A DNA stretch of 64,000 nucleotides from Massilia aurea (GCF_024753205.1 NZ_JANUGZ010000002.1:248001-312000); one strand, 5' to 3'; counted from the first letter of the stretch, positions 25,602 to 35,313 are shown. Translations and numbers: made by a program. The notes: generated by a model not told the origin, from the sequence alone.

Positions 25602-26045
25602 ATGGCACAAGCTTCCGCTCTCGAAACACTGATCGACCTGGCGCAACGCGATTCCGACGCGGCCGCCAAGCGGCTCGGTGCGGCCCTGAAACTGGTCGAG
25701 GATGCCGAGCAGAAGCTGGCCATGCTGGTCGGTTACCGCGACGAATACGCGCGCAAGCTCGACACCGCCCAGATGGACGGCATCACCCCTTTCGCGTACC
25801 ACAACTTCGTTGCCTTCATCGGCAAGCTGGACCACGCATTGAGTGGCCAGCGCGAGGTGCTCAAACACGCACAGAACAAGGCGACGTTCGAGCGCACGAC
25901 CTGGCAGGAAAGCGAGCGCAAGCGCCTGTCCTACCGCACGCTGAACGAACGTGCGGCAAGCGAAGCACTCAAGGTCGAGAACAAGCGCGACCAGAAGCAG
26001 ATGGATGACCACGCAGCCCGTGGCGCCCGTTACAAACAACGCTGA
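25602..26045 (+). CDS. fliJ: Flagellar export protein FliJ
   Basis: The 147-residue, almost entirely alpha-helical, coiled-coil protein has a gamma-subunit-like fold and couples the FliI hexamer to FlhA. Visible features are LETLIDLAQRDSDAAAKRLG, VGYRDEYARKLDTAQ (conserved YR), and TFERTTWQESERKRLSYRTL. Position between fliI and fliK supports the call. Confidence 0.93.
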   Translation: MAQASALETLIDLAQRDSDAAAKRLGAALKLVEDAEQKLAMLVGYRDEYARKLDTAQMDGITPFAYHNFVAFIGKLDHALSGQREVLKHAQNKATFERTTWQESERKRLSYRTLNERAASEALKVENKRDQKQMDDHAARGARYKQR

Positions 26046-26070
26046 ACCAACGTCGATAGTCGAGTCCACC

Positions 26071-27363
26071 ATGACGATGCAGACCAATACCCTCCCGTTC
26101 CAGATCACCGGCGCCAACGCCACGACGCAGCGCCCGGCCACGCCCGATCGCCTGGCCGACGCAGCGCGGAGCAGCGGCACTGGCGGATTCAGCGCCACGC
26201 TGAACCGTGAAATGGCCACGCGCCAGCCCGTGGCGCCGCCGCAGCCGGCTGCGCAACCGAAACCGGCACAAGGCCAAAAACCGGCGGCCCCCGACAAACC
26301 TGCCAACCGCGATCCGGTACGCGACGGCCCGACCCGCTCGACCATCCGCCCGCCGATGCACGACGGCGACGCCAAGTCCACGCAAGCGGCCAGCAGCAGC
26401 ACGGCGGACGCGGCCAGCGACGCCGATGACGCGGCCGCAGCAGAAGCGGCCGCAGCCGCGGCGGCAGCCACCACGCCGGTGACGGACATGCTGGCCTTCA
26501 TGGCCAGCTTGAGCCAGCCGGCCAGCAACGCCACCACCGTCAGCACCGACGCCGCCGCAGCCGGCGCCGCCACCGAAAGCGATGCCCAACTGACCGCGCT
26601 CGAAACGGCGCTCGACAATATGAAAGGCATGGCTACCGGCGCCACCGACGATACGGACGCCGCCAGCGGCAAGGGCCAGGCGCTGGCCAGCGGCGTGCAG
26701 CAGACGAGCACCGACCTGCGCACCACGCAGGCCGCGGGCGCCGCGCTGCCGCAGGGCGAGCAGGACGTCGGCCAGTTCCAGGCCCAGTTGCGCGAAACCC
26801 AGCAACAGCAACTGCCGGTGGCCGAAGAAGCCCCGGCTCCGCTGGCCGCGCTGCAGGCCCAGGCGGCCAAGCTCGATGCCACGGGCAATCCGGCCATGCC
26901 GGGCGACCGCATCCCGGCGCGCCTGGGCACCCAGGCCTGGGACAACCAGGTCAGCCAGCGCATCGTGTACATGGTCGGCAAGGAACAAGCAGCTACGCTG
27001 ACGCTGAATCCGCCTGACCTGGGCCCGGTGCAGATCGTGCTGAACGTGACCAACGACCAGGCCACCGTCGCCTTCTCGTCCGACCAGCTCGATGTGCGCC
27101 AGGCGCTTGAAAACGCCCTGCCCCGCCTGCGCGAAATGATGAGCGAAAGCGGCATTGCGCTGGGCAATGCCACGGTCGACGCCAACGTGCCCGACGGGCG
27201 CCAGCAACAGCAGGACAGTGAGCGCCGGGCGCAGGGCGGCCAGCGCGGCGCCGGTGGCCTGACGGGCGATGGCCAGGATGCCGCGCCGGCCGTGAACGAG
27301 GTCGCGCCGCGCACGCGCACCGTCTCGCTCGGTGACCGTGGCATGGTCGATCTGTTTGCCTGA
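26071..27363 (+). CDS. fliK: Flagellar hook-length control protein FliK
   Basis: The 430-residue protein has a disordered Ala/Pro/Gln-rich N-terminal ruler and the conserved Flg_hook C-terminal domain (TLTLNPPDLGPVQIVLN...LDVRQALENALPRLREMM, about residues 305-360). It measures hook length and switches export specificity to filament proteins. I used the ATG at 26071, just past the fliJ stop; the longer frame from 25951 overlaps fliJ. A strong terminator follows at 27383. Confidence 0.93.
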   Translation: MTMQTNTLPFQITGANATTQRPATPDRLADAARSSGTGGFSATLNREMATRQPVAPPQPAAQPKPAQGQKPAAPDKPANRDPVRDGPTRSTIRPPMHDGDAKSTQAASSSTADAASDADDAAAAEAAAAAAAATTPVTDMLAFMASLSQPASNATTVSTDAAAAGAATESDAQLTALETALDNMKGMATGATDDTDAASGKGQALASGVQQTSTDLRTTQAAGAALPQGEQDVGQFQAQLRETQQQQLPVAEEAPAPLAALQAQAAKLDATGNPAMPGDRIPARLGTQAWDNQVSQRIVYMVGKEQAATLTLNPPDLGPVQIVLNVTNDQATVAFSSDQLDVRQALENALPRLREMMSESGIALGNATVDANVPDGRQQQQDSERRAQGGQRGAGGLTGDGQDAAPAVNEVAPRTRTVSLGDRGMVDLFA

Positions 27364-27382
27364 TGCCGCATTGGCGTCCCGG

Positions 27383-27407
27383 GGGCGGCCGCACGGCCGC
27401 CCTTTTC
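27383..27407 (+). terminator. Intrinsic terminator after fliK
   Basis: GGGCGGCCG and CGGCCGCCC form a perfect 9-bp GC stem with a 2-nt CA loop, followed directly by TTTTCT. This divides the cluster into fliFGHIJK and fliLMNOPQR. The remaining gap to fliL (27408-27544) holds a CATAAT hexamer at 27504-27509 but no convincing -35 element. Confidence 0.85.
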
Positions 27408-27544
27408 TATTCTGTCATCGCGCCCCAGCAACAATCACACGGATTACCACGGCTTCTCCCCTCTATTCGGGGCTTGCCGGGACGCATCTTTCCACGACAA
27501 TGCCATAATGACGAACCCTCACCAACCAGCGGCAAAGACACATC

Positions 27545-28084
27545 TTGAAAGCGAATCCGAAAATGAAAGCTGATCCGAAAGCGGACACCGCAGCGGCACC
27601 TTCCGGCTCGAAGAAAAAGCTGATCATCATGATCCTCGCCGCCGTGCTGGTGCTGGGCGCAGGCGCGGGTGCCGGCTGGTACTTCACGCAGGGGTCAGCG
27701 GCCCATGGCGAAGACGAAGACGCGCCGGCCAAAGAACACAAGAAAAAGAAAAAGAAGAACCCGGACGCGAAAGCCGAGTACGTGCCGATCGAATCGTTCA
27801 CCGTGAACTTGCAGCCGGAAAACGGCGAGCAGTATTTGCAAGTACAGTTCACGCTGCAAGTGGCGGGCGCCGAGCAGGCCACGCTGGTGAAGGACAATAT
27901 GGCGATCGTGCGCAACCGCATGCTGCTGCTGTTGTCGAGCAAAAAAGCATCCGAGATCAGCACCGTCGAGGGCAAGCAGCAGCTCGCCACCGAGATCCAG
28001 AAAGCAATTACCGAACCCTTCGAGAAAGATGGCGACGAACAGGAAGTGTCCGACGTATTATTCACCTCGTTCATCATCCAGTAA
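27545..28084 (+). CDS. fliL: Flagellar basal body-associated protein FliL
   Basis: The 179-residue single-pass protein stabilises stator units. It has a Lys-rich N-terminus, a TM helix (KLIIMILAAVLVLGAGAG, about 26-43), a charged linker with a poly-Lys run, and the FliL domain (YVPIESFTVNLQPENGEQYLQVQ...ISTVEGKQQLATEIQKAI). The frame opens at TTG 27545; ATG 27563 is an alternative giving a protein six residues shorter. Neither has a good ribosome site. Confidence 0.93.
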   Translation: MKANPKMKADPKADTAAAPSGSKKKLIIMILAAVLVLGAGAGAGWYFTQGSAAHGEDEDAPAKEHKKKKKKNPDAKAEYVPIESFTVNLQPENGEQYLQVQFTLQVAGAEQATLVKDNMAIVRNRMLLLLSSKKASEISTVEGKQQLATEIQKAITEPFEKDGDEQEVSDVLFTSFIIQ

Positions 28085-28096
28085 ATCCAGACAAAC

Positions 28097-29080
28097 ATGG
28101 CCGATAATTTCCTCTCCCAGGAAGAAGTCGATGCCCTCTTAAAAGGGGTCAACGGCGATCAGGACGACATCTCGGCGCCTGAAGACACCTCGGGGGTCCG
28201 CACCTATAACCTGGCAACGCAGGAGCGCATCGTGCGCGGCCGCATGCCGACGCTCGAGATCATCAACGAGCGCTTCGCCAGGTATTTGCGGATTGGGTTG
28301 TTCAACTTCCTGCGCCGCAGCGCCGAAGTGTCGGTCGGCTCGGTGCGGGTGTCAAAATACAGCGAGTTCATCCGCAACCTCGTGGTCCCGACCAACCTGA
28401 ACCTGGTGCACATGAAGCCGCTGCGCGGCACGGCGCTGATGGTGCTCGATCCGGGTCTCGTGTTCCTGCTGGTGGACAACCTGTTCGGCGGCGACGGACG
28501 CTTCCACACCCGCGTCGAGGGCCGCGACTTTACCCAGACCGAGCAGCGCATTATCATGCGCATCCTCGACATCATCTTCGAGGCGTATGCCAAGTCGTGG
28601 GAGCCGGTGTTCCCGGTCGAGTTCGAGTTCATCCGTTCCGAGATGAACACGCAGTTCGCCAATATCGCGACCCCGAACGAGGTCGTGGTGTCATGCACCT
28701 TCACGGTTGAGCTGGGCTCGGTGTCGGGCCAGATCCACTTCTGCATGCCGTATTCGATGATCGAACCGATCCGCGACGCGCTGACTTCGAGCCTGCAGGG
28801 CGAAGCGCTCGAAGTCGACAAACGCTGGGTGCGCCTGATGACGCAGCAGATCCAGGTCGCCGAAGTCGAGCTGGTGGCGGTGCTGGGGCATGGCAAGGCC
28901 AACTTCGACGAAATCCTCAACATGAAAATCGGCGACGTGATCCCGATCGTGGTGCCCGAGATGGTGCAGGCAACCGTCGATGGCGTACCCGTGATGGACT
29001 GCAGCTACGGCGTCTTCAGCGGGCAATATGCGCTGAAGGTCGAGAAGCTGCTCGCCAATAGCGACACATTCAACAAGTAA
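28097..29080 (+). CDS. fliM: Flagellar motor switch protein FliM
   Basis: At 327 residues this is standard. The N-terminal LSQEEVDALLKGV is the CheY-P docking peptide. The CheC-like middle domain includes FLRRSAEVSVGSVRVSKYSEF and GGDGRFHTRVEGRDFTQTE, and the C-terminal SpoA domain pairs with FliN. It follows fliL by 12 nt. Confidence 0.97.
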   Translation: MADNFLSQEEVDALLKGVNGDQDDISAPEDTSGVRTYNLATQERIVRGRMPTLEIINERFARYLRIGLFNFLRRSAEVSVGSVRVSKYSEFIRNLVVPTNLNLVHMKPLRGTALMVLDPGLVFLLVDNLFGGDGRFHTRVEGRDFTQTEQRIIMRILDIIFEAYAKSWEPVFPVEFEFIRSEMNTQFANIATPNEVVVSCTFTVELGSVSGQIHFCMPYSMIEPIRDALTSSLQGEALEVDKRWVRLMTQQIQVAEVELVAVLGHGKANFDEILNMKIGDVIPIVVPEMVQATVDGVPVMDCSYGVFSGQYALKVEKLLANSDTFNK

Positions 29081-29127
29081 TCGGTATATTGGCGAGGCGC
29101 GCAGCGCCCGCCGCACAGGAGAACACC

Positions 29128-29571
29128 ATGTCCGACAATCAGGAAGACCAGGAACACATCGACGACGATTGGGGCGCCGCCATTGCCGAGCAGGCCGCTG
29201 CCGAAGCGGCAGCACTCGAACGCCAGGCATCCCCCCTGGCAGCCCCGCCAGTGGCCGCGGCAGCCGTGTTCAAGGATTTTTCAAACAAGGGCGCGCGCAA
29301 CGAAACGCCGAACGATATCGATTTCATCCTCGATATCCCGGTCCAGCTGACGGTGGAACTGGGCCGCACCAAGATCGCCATCAAGAACCTGCTGCAACTG
29401 GCGCAGGGTTCGGTGGTCGAGCTCGACGGCCTGGCGGGTGAACCGATGGACGTGCTGGTCAATGGCTGCCTGATCGCCCAGGGCGAGGTGGTGGTCGTGA
29501 ACGACAAGTTCGGCATCCGGCTTACCGACATCATCACGCCATCAGAGCGGATTCGCAAACTCAATAAATGA
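29128..29571 (+). CDS. fliN: Flagellar motor switch protein FliN
   Basis: This 147-residue C-ring protein has a disordered acidic/Ala-rich N-terminus (about 1-70) and the SpoA domain (DIPVQLTVELGRTKIAIKNL...LAGEPMDVLVNGCLIAQGEVVVV). The ATG at 29128 has AGGAG 8 nt upstream. Its stop overlaps the fliO start (ATGA). Confidence 0.97.
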   Translation: MSDNQEDQEHIDDDWGAAIAEQAAAEAAALERQASPLAAPPVAAAAVFKDFSNKGARNETPNDIDFILDIPVQLTVELGRTKIAIKNLLQLAQGSVVELDGLAGEPMDVLVNGCLIAQGEVVVVNDKFGIRLTDIITPSERIRKLNK

Positions 29572-30293
29572 CCGCACGCCGCGCCGCCGCCAGCTATTTT
29601 TCGACCATTGCGGCGCTGCTGCTGGCCGCGCCGCTCGCGCTGGCGCAGCAGGCAGCGCCAGCCACGGACACCACCACAAGCCGGCCGGCCCTACCTGCCA
29701 GCGACACCACCACCGGCCGGCCGGCCGCACCGGCTGTGCCGGCGCCGGCCACCGTGCCCACGCCTGCCACGCCGCCGGTTGCCGCGCTGCCGGGCGATGC
29801 TGACGTCGTCGCCGTTCCTGTCCAGCCCGCAGTCCCTGCCACCACGACCGTGACGACGGCGCCGTCCACGACGACCACCGCCCCGGCCATCACGCCGATG
29901 CGCCCGCCGCCGCAAGTCGCGCTGCCGGCCTCCAGCGGCTCCGGTGCGGCCGGCCTGCTGCAAACCATTTTCGCGCTGCTGCTGGTGCTGGGCCTGTTGA
30001 TCGGCCTGGCCTGGCTGCTCAAGCGCTATGGCCCCAAGCCGGGCGGCGGCCTGGCCAACCTGCGCGTGGTCGGTGCGCTCAATATCGGCGGACGCGAACG
30101 CATCATGGTGGTGGAAGTGGGCGATCAGTGGATCGTCGTCGGCGCCGCCCCGGGCCGCGTGAACGCGCTGCACACGATGCCGCGCCAGGACGTCGATCTG
30201 GGCGCAGGCACGGGCGCCGCACAAGGCGGCATCCCGGCCACGCGCTTTGCCGACTGGCTCAAGAACACGATGGACAAACGCAATGCGTCATAA
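29568..30293 (+). CDS. fliO: Flagellar biosynthetic protein FliO with long Pro/Thr-rich periplasmic region
   Basis: This 241-residue protein has a signal peptide (to about residue 24), then about 100 residues of low complexity built from T/P/A/V (short repeats such as SDTTTGRPA and TTTTAPAI). A TM helix ([20 protein letters not shown], about 125-144) and the cytoplasmic FliO domain follow ([24 protein letters not shown]). FliO is a chaperone for assembling the FliP ring. The Pro/Thr region is longer than in enteric FliO (about 120 residues in total). Confidence 0.93.
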   Translation: MTARRAAASYFSTIAALLLAAPLALAQQAAPATDTTTSRPALPASDTTTGRPAAPAVPAPATVPTPATPPVAALPGDADVVAVPVQPAVPATTTVTTAPSTTTTAPAITPMRPPPQVALPASSGSGAAGLLQTIFALLLVLGLLIGLAWLLKRYGPKPGGGLANLRVVGALNIGGRERIMVVEVGDQWIVVGAAPGRVNALHTMPRQDVDLGAGTGAAQGGIPATRFADWLKNTMDKRNAS

Positions 30294-31023
30294 ACACCTG
30301 TGGCTGGCCGCTGGCCTGGCCCTGCTGCCGCTGATCGCGGCGGCCCAGCCCGGCATCCCGGCGTTCCAGAGCAGCCCGGCAGCCAACGGCGGCACCGCGT
30401 ATTCGCTGCCGGTCCAGACGCTGCTGCTGCTGACCTCGCTCACCTTTTTACCGGCTGCGCTCCTGATGATGACGAGCTTCACGCGCATCATCATCGTGCT
30501 CTCGCTCCTGCGCCAGGCGCTTGGTACCCAGACGGCGCCGCCGAACCAGGTGATGGTCGGGCTGGCGTTGTTTTTGACCTTTTTCGTGATGGGCCCGACG
30601 TTCGATCGCATCTACAGCGAAGCGTATCTGCCGCTGCAGAACAACCAGATCCAGATGACCGAGGCCATGAACAGGGGCGCTGTGCCGCTCAAGGAATTCA
30701 TGATCAAGCAGACGCGCGAATCCGACCTGGCGCTGTTCGTCAAGATTTCGCGCTCGCCGGCGCTGCAGGGGCCCGAAGACATTCCGCTGCGGGTCCTGAT
30801 TCCCGCATTCGTCACGAGTGAACTCAAGACGGCGTTCCAGATCGGCTTTGCGATCTTCATCCCGTTTTTGATCATCGACATGGTGGTCGCGTCGGTTTTG
30901 ATGGCGATGGGCATGATGATGATGTCGCCGGCGGTCATCGCGCTGCCGTTCAAGCTGATGCTGTTCGTGCTGGTCGATGGCTGGCAACTTCTGCTGGGCT
31001 CGCTGTCCCAGAGCTTCTACTAG
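30283..31023 (+). CDS. fliP: Flagellar export gate protein FliP
   Basis: This 246-residue protein has a cleaved signal peptide ([21 protein letters not shown]), then the strongly conserved core: [59 protein letters not shown] and [17 protein letters not shown]. Five FliP subunits form the gate pore. The ATG at 30283 overlaps fliO by 11 nt. Confidence 0.97.
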   Translation: MRHKHLWLAAGLALLPLIAAAQPGIPAFQSSPAANGGTAYSLPVQTLLLLTSLTFLPAALLMMTSFTRIIIVLSLLRQALGTQTAPPNQVMVGLALFLTFFVMGPTFDRIYSEAYLPLQNNQIQMTEAMNRGAVPLKEFMIKQTRESDLALFVKISRSPALQGPEDIPLRVLIPAFVTSELKTAFQIGFAIFIPFLIIDMVVASVLMAMGMMMMSPAVIALPFKLMLFVLVDGWQLLLGSLSQSFY

Positions 31024-31036
31024 AGGACGCCGCGCG

Positions 31037-31306
31037 ATGACTCCCGAGAGCGTGATGACAATGGGCCGCACGGCCATGGAAGTGACCCTGATGGTGTCGG
31101 CCCCACTGCTGCTGGTGGCGCTGATCGTCGGCCTGATCATCAGTATCTTTCAGGCCGCGACCCAGATCAACGAGGCCACGCTGTCGTTCATTCCGAAACT
31201 GGTCGGCGTGTTCGTCACCCTGGTGGTGGCCGGGCCGTGGATGCTGTCGGTGATGCTGGACTACATGCGCCAGGTATTCACGGGTATTCCCGGCCTGATC
31301 GGCTAA
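31037..31306 (+). CDS. fliQ: Flagellar export gate protein FliQ
   Basis: The 89-residue, two-TM-hairpin protein has the conserved LIVGLIISIFQAATQINEAT and LSFIPKLVGVFVTL segments. FliQ wraps the outside of the FliP-FliR pore. I chose the ATG at 31037; the upstream frame extension lies within fliP. Confidence 0.97.
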   Translation: MTPESVMTMGRTAMEVTLMVSAPLLLVALIVGLIISIFQAATQINEATLSFIPKLVGVFVTLVVAGPWMLSVMLDYMRQVFTGIPGLIG

Positions 31307-31336
31307 GGCCCGCGTGCGCACGCCCGGAGGCGCCCG

Positions 31337-32179
31337 ATGCTGACGCTGACCTCGGCGGAAATGAATGCCTGGATCGCCGGCCTGCTGTGGCCGCTGTCGC
31401 GCATTCTTGGCCTGATCGCCGCCGCCCCGCTGTTTGGCAATGCCGGCGTGCCGGTGCGCGCCAAGGTCTCGCTCGGCATCCTGCTGGCAATCGTCATCGC
31501 GCCCCTCGTGCCGGCCGTGCCGGCGGCCGACCCGACCTCGTGGGCGGGCCTGCTCATCCTGACCAAGGAAATGATCATCGGGCTGGCGATGGGCTTTGCC
31601 ATGCGCATCGTATTCGCCGCCATCGAGTACGCCGGCGAAGTGTCGAGCCAGACGATGGGCCTGGGTTTCGCGATGTTCTTCGATCCCAGCACGCGCGGGC
31701 GCTCGTCGGCCATCAGCCAGTTCATGGCGCTGGTCGCGACAATGGCGTTTCTGGCCGTGAACGGCCACCTGGTCCTGCTCGAAGCGCTGGCCGAAAGCTT
31801 CATCACGATGCCCATCACCGACACCCCGTTTTCATCGAACACCGCACTGGAACTGGTGCGCTGGGGCGGCCGCATCTTCTCGGCCGGGCTGCAGATCGCC
31901 ATGCCGATCATCGCCGCGCTCTTGATCACGCAGGTTGCCCTCGGTATTCTGACGCGCGCCGCGCCGCAGCTGAACATCTTCGGCATCGGCTTTCCGATCA
32001 CGCTGGGCGTGGGCTTTTTGACGCTGAGCCTGGTGCTGCCCTACCTCGGCGCGCCGATCGTCAACCTGTTCAACCAGGGTATCGAAGTGAGCAGATCCTT
32101 GCCGCGCGCCAGCAATCCGCAACCGGGGACGGCGGGTGCGCAGCCGGCGGCCAGGCCAGTGGTGCCGGCGCCGGGGTAA
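31337..32179 (+). CDS. fliR: Flagellar export gate protein FliR
   Basis: This 280-residue polytopic protein closes the P5Q4R1 gate complex. Recognisable features are WPLSRILGLIAAAPLFGNAGVP, KEMIIGLAMGFAMRIVFAA, the EYAGEVSSQTMGLGFA motif and FGIGFPITLGVGFLTL. flhB normally follows in many genera but is not here; a Fur-boxed esterase gene comes next instead. Confidence 0.96.
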   Translation: MLTLTSAEMNAWIAGLLWPLSRILGLIAAAPLFGNAGVPVRAKVSLGILLAIVIAPLVPAVPAADPTSWAGLLILTKEMIIGLAMGFAMRIVFAAIEYAGEVSSQTMGLGFAMFFDPSTRGRSSAISQFMALVATMAFLAVNGHLVLLEALAESFITMPITDTPFSSNTALELVRWGGRIFSAGLQIAMPIIAALLITQVALGILTRAAPQLNIFGIGFPITLGVGFLTLSLVLPYLGAPIVNLFNQGIEVSRSLPRASNPQPGTAGAQPAARPVVPAPG

Positions 32180-32201
32180 TGGCGGCCAGCGGGCTGCGTT
32201 A

Positions 32202-32220
32202 CAATGAGAATCATTCTCAT
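32202..32220 (+). promoter_or_regulatory. Fur box overlapping the promoter of the siderophore-esterase gene
   Basis: ATGAGAAT-C-ATTCTCAT (32203-32219) is a perfect 8-1-8 palindrome close to the Fur consensus (GATAATGATAATCATTATC). A TACAAT -10-like hexamer at 32199-32204 overlaps its left edge, so bound Fur-Fe would block RNA polymerase. It lies 15 nt before the start of the IroE-like gene. Confidence 0.85.
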
Positions 32221-32234
32221 CCTTTGTCAAGCGC

Positions 32235-33146
32235 ATGGCCACTCCTGCTGCCGTTCCCACCTCCTTCCCACGCCGCCGCATCCTCGGCGCCGCTGCTGCA
32301 CTGACCGCCCTGGGCACCCCACTGGCCCGCGCCACGGCTGCGTGGCAACCCGCCACACTGCACCAGGCCCGGCAACTCGACATCACCTCGCCCATCACGG
32401 GCCAGACCTACCGCATCTTCGTCAGCATGCCGACCACCCCGCCGCCATCTGCTGGCTACCCGGTCATCTACGCACTGGATGGCAACGCGACCTTCCCGAC
32501 GCTGGCGGTGATGGCGCGCACGATTCTGCCACGGGGCGCTGCGCTGCCCGTCGTCGTCGGCATCGGCTATCCAGGTGAGTTCGATTACGGGATGGCGCGC
32601 GGTCGCGATTACACGCCGCCTTCGGGCGCGGACGGCCCGGCGAAAGAAGGTGGCGCCGACCTGTTCCTCGACTTTATCGAACGCGAACTCAAGCCGCTGA
32701 TCGGGACGCTGGCGCCGCTCGATCCGGCGCGCCAGGCGCTGTATGGCCATTCATACGGCGGCCTGTGTGCACTCCACGCGTTGTTCACCCGCCCGGCGAT
32801 GTTCCAGACCTGGCTGGCCGCCAGCCCATCGATCTGGTATCGCGAGCGGGTGGTACTGGATGGTATCGACGGCTTCAAGCGGCGCGTCGCCGCCCTGACT
32901 GCGAAGCCGTCCCTGATGCTGGCCGTGGGCGAGCTGGAACAACCGTCCACCGCGAACGGCCCGCTGCAGGGCCGTGACGCCATCGCCGCCGCGCGCCGCA
33001 TGGTGGACAACGCGCGTGAACTGGGCGATCGGCTGCAAAAGACGGGCATCCTGGCGCGCATGCAATTCAATCTGCTGGCACACGAGGATCACGGTTCGGC
33101 AACCTTCCCGGCCATGGCGCGCGGCCTCGGGTTTTTTCTCACCTGA
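32235..33146 (+). CDS. Periplasmic alpha/beta hydrolase, IroE/Fes-like siderophore esterase
   Basis: This 303-residue esterase-D-like hydrolase has a twin-arginine-type signal (PRRRILGAAAALTALGTPLARA, broken here: RRRILG at 13-18). The catalytic features are the oxyanion strand YPVIYALDGNATF, nucleophile elbow GHSYGG (Ser173) and C-terminal His in EDHGSATFP (His286). IroE-type enzymes linearise or cleave tricatecholate siderophores so that iron is released. The Fur box at its promoter strongly supports an iron-acquisition role; no siderophore synthesis or receptor gene is adjacent. It sits as an isolated iron gene between fliR and an AsmA gene. Confidence 0.85.
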   Translation: MATPAAVPTSFPRRRILGAAAALTALGTPLARATAAWQPATLHQARQLDITSPITGQTYRIFVSMPTTPPPSAGYPVIYALDGNATFPTLAVMARTILPRGAALPVVVGIGYPGEFDYGMARGRDYTPPSGADGPAKEGGADLFLDFIERELKPLIGTLAPLDPARQALYGHSYGGLCALHALFTRPAMFQTWLAASPSIWYRERVVLDGIDGFKRRVAALTAKPSLMLAVGELEQPSTANGPLQGRDAIAAARRMVDNARELGDRLQKTGILARMQFNLLAHEDHGSATFPAMARGLGFFLT

Positions 33147-33285
33147 CGTAAAACATAAAAAAATACCAATTAAATGTGCAGTAGTGAGACTTAGCCAACC
33201 AACAATAGTGCCAGGACCCTGCTAGCCTGACGATCCCGGTGCCTCGCTGCGCCAGCCGCTGACCCATTCATGGGCACGAACGACA

Positions 33286-35313
33286 ATGACCCTTTCCAGA
33301 CCTCTCAAAATTACCGGCTGGATCTTGCTGGCCATCACCGTGGCAGTGATCCTGTTCCTCATGCTGTTCGACTGGAACATGCTGCGTCCTTACATCAACC
33401 GCAAGGTGTCGGAAACGACCGGGCGTGAATTCGCCATCCGCGGTGATCTGGACGTCAAGTTCCAGCGTGATCGCAACGGCGAAACGGGCTGGCGGCGCTT
33501 CGTGCCGCAGCCGCACATCACCGCCGACAACGTCTACATGAGCAACCCCGCCTGGAGCACGGTCGGCAAGCAGATGGCCGCCGCCCAGCGCGTCGAGGCC
33601 GGCGTGCGCATCCTGCCGCTGCTCACTAAAGATGTCGTGATCACCGATCTGCGCCTGGCCAATCCGGACATCGCCGTCCAGCGCCGCGCCGATGGCAGCA
33701 ATTCCTGGACCTTCAAGGACAACGGCCCCTCCGAATGGAAAGTCGATCTGCAGCGCCTTGCCTTCGACCGCGCGAAGGTCCGCTACGTTGACGAGCCCGT
33801 TGGCCTTGATTTGCGCGCCACGGCCGATTCGATCAAGGGCGGCGAAGCCGCTTCCACGGCGGCAGGCGTGCCGCCGTATGGCCTGGCATTCACGCTGGCC
33901 GGCACCTACAACAAGGCGAAGATCACCGGTGGCGGCAAGGCCGGCGCGGTGCTCTCGCTCACCGGCGACAACACCAGCTTCCCGATCGAAGCGGAAGCCA
34001 CGGCCGGCGAAAACAAGCTCGGCCTGCGCGGCATCATCCGCGATCCGCGTTCGCTGTCGGGCTTTGCCCTGAAAATGCAACTGGCCGGCGCCAGCATGGC
34101 CGACCTGTACGGGCTGACCGGCGTGCTGCTGCCGGAAACGCCGCCGTATGCCACCAAGGGCACCTTGCTGGGCAAGAAGGACGGCGACTTCTGGACCTTT
34201 ACCTATAAAGACTTCACCGGCAAAGTCGGCGCCAGCGATATCGCCGGCACGCTTGCCTATGCCCAGCGCAAGCCGCGGCCGCTGCTGACGGGCGCGCTGA
34301 CGTCGCAGCAACTGCGTCTGGCCGACCTGGGTCCGACCGTGGGCGCCGATACGGGCGAAGGCACCAAGGCGGCGGGCAAGGTCACGGCGCCGGCGCCGGG
34401 CAAGGCCCTGCCGGCCGACCAGTTCAACACGGCCAAGTGGGGCGCGCTCGATGCCGAGGTCAAGTTCACCGGCAAACAGATCCTGCGCACCGCCAACATT
34501 CCACTGCGCGACATCGAAACCACGATCCGCATGAAGGACAAGGTCCTGACGCTGACCCCGCTGAGTTTTGCGCTGGCGGGCGGACGCATCACGTCGAACA
34601 TCCGGCTCGACGGTCGCGAAAAAGTACTCGATGCATCGGCCCGGATGGCAGCGCGCGGCGTGAAGATCCGTGAACTGTTCCCCAAGCTGCAATCGATGCA
34701 GGCGACCTTTGGTGAAATCAATGGCGATGGCGCACTGGTCGGCAAGGGCAATACCGTGGCCGCCATGCTGGGCACGTCGCAGGGCGAGATCAATGCCGTG
34801 GTTACCGAAGGCACGGTCAGCCAGTTCGTCCTTGAACTGGCGGGACTGAACGTGGCCAACGCCGTCTATGTGAAAATTTTTGGTGACAAGCAAACCATGC
34901 TCAATTGCGTGGCGGCGACTACCACGGTGCGCAACGGCCGCGCGAACATCGATCGTTTCGTGCTCGACAGTGAAGATGCCGTGGTAAACGCGACCGGCTA
35001 TGTGGACCTGGCGAGCGAGAAGCTCGACGTAGACGTGCGGCCGAAAACGAAAGGTGCGCGCATCCTGTCGCTGCGCACGCCGCTGTATGCGCGCGGCACG
35101 TTCAAGGATCCGAAGGTGGGTCCGCATGCCGGGCCGCTGGCGCTCAAGGCCGGCGCGGCCGTGGCGCTGGCAGCGATCAATCCGCTGGCCGCCCTGCTCC
35201 CGTTGATCAACGTCGACAAGGCGCCCGATACGAACTGCGGCGCCGAGATCAGCGCCGCGAAAGAACCACCAAAGGTGAACGGTAAGGTCGCGCCGAAGAT
35301 CAAAGGTAGTTGA
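33286..35313 (+). CDS. AsmA family protein (AsmA/YhjG/TamB-like)
   Basis: The 675-residue protein has one N-terminal TM anchor (ITGWILLAITVAVILFLMLF, about residues 9-28) and then an AsmA N-terminal domain (DWNMLRPYINRKVSETTGREFAIRGDL). A long beta-rich periplasmic body and an AsmA_2-like C-terminal region (INAVVTEGTVSQFVLELAGLNVANAV) follow. These proteins bridge the envelope and are implicated in phospholipid transport and outer-membrane homeostasis. It is convergent with flgL, and the two overlap by 14 nt at the stops. The 139-nt upstream gap is AT-rich with no site I recognise. Confidence 0.9.
   Translation: MTLSRPLKITGWILLAITVAVILFLMLFDWNMLRPYINRKVSETTGREFAIRGDLDVKFQRDRNGETGWRRFVPQPHITADNVYMSNPAWSTVGKQMAAAQRVEAGVRILPLLTKDVVITDLRLANPDIAVQRRADGSNSWTFKDNGPSEWKVDLQRLAFDRAKVRYVDEPVGLDLRATADSIKGGEAASTAAGVPPYGLAFTLAGTYNKAKITGGGKAGAVLSLTGDNTSFPIEAEATAGENKLGLRGIIRDPRSLSGFALKMQLAGASMADLYGLTGVLLPETPPYATKGTLLGKKDGDFWTFTYKDFTGKVGASDIAGTLAYAQRKPRPLLTGALTSQQLRLADLGPTVGADTGEGTKAAGKVTAPAPGKALPADQFNTAKWGALDAEVKFTGKQILRTANIPLRDIETTIRMKDKVLTLTPLSFALAGGRITSNIRLDGREKVLDASARMAARGVKIRELFPKLQSMQATFGEINGDGALVGKGNTVAAMLGTSQGEINAVVTEGTVSQFVLELAGLNVANAVYVKIFGDKQTMLNCVAATTTVRNGRANIDRFVLDSEDAVVNATGYVDLASEKLDVDVRPKTKGARILSLRTPLYARGTFKDPKVGPHAGPLALKAGAAVALAAINPLAALLPLINVDKAPDTNCGAEISAAKEPPKVNGKVAPKIKGS

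Noticed and set aside
25413..27434. 673-codon open frame opposite fliJ and fliK
   Set aside because: It spans two well-defined genes on the other strand and translates to Ser/Ala/Val low complexity.
33268..35127. 619-codon open frame opposite the AsmA gene
   Set aside because: Antisense shadow; the composition is Arg/Gly/His-rich without homology.
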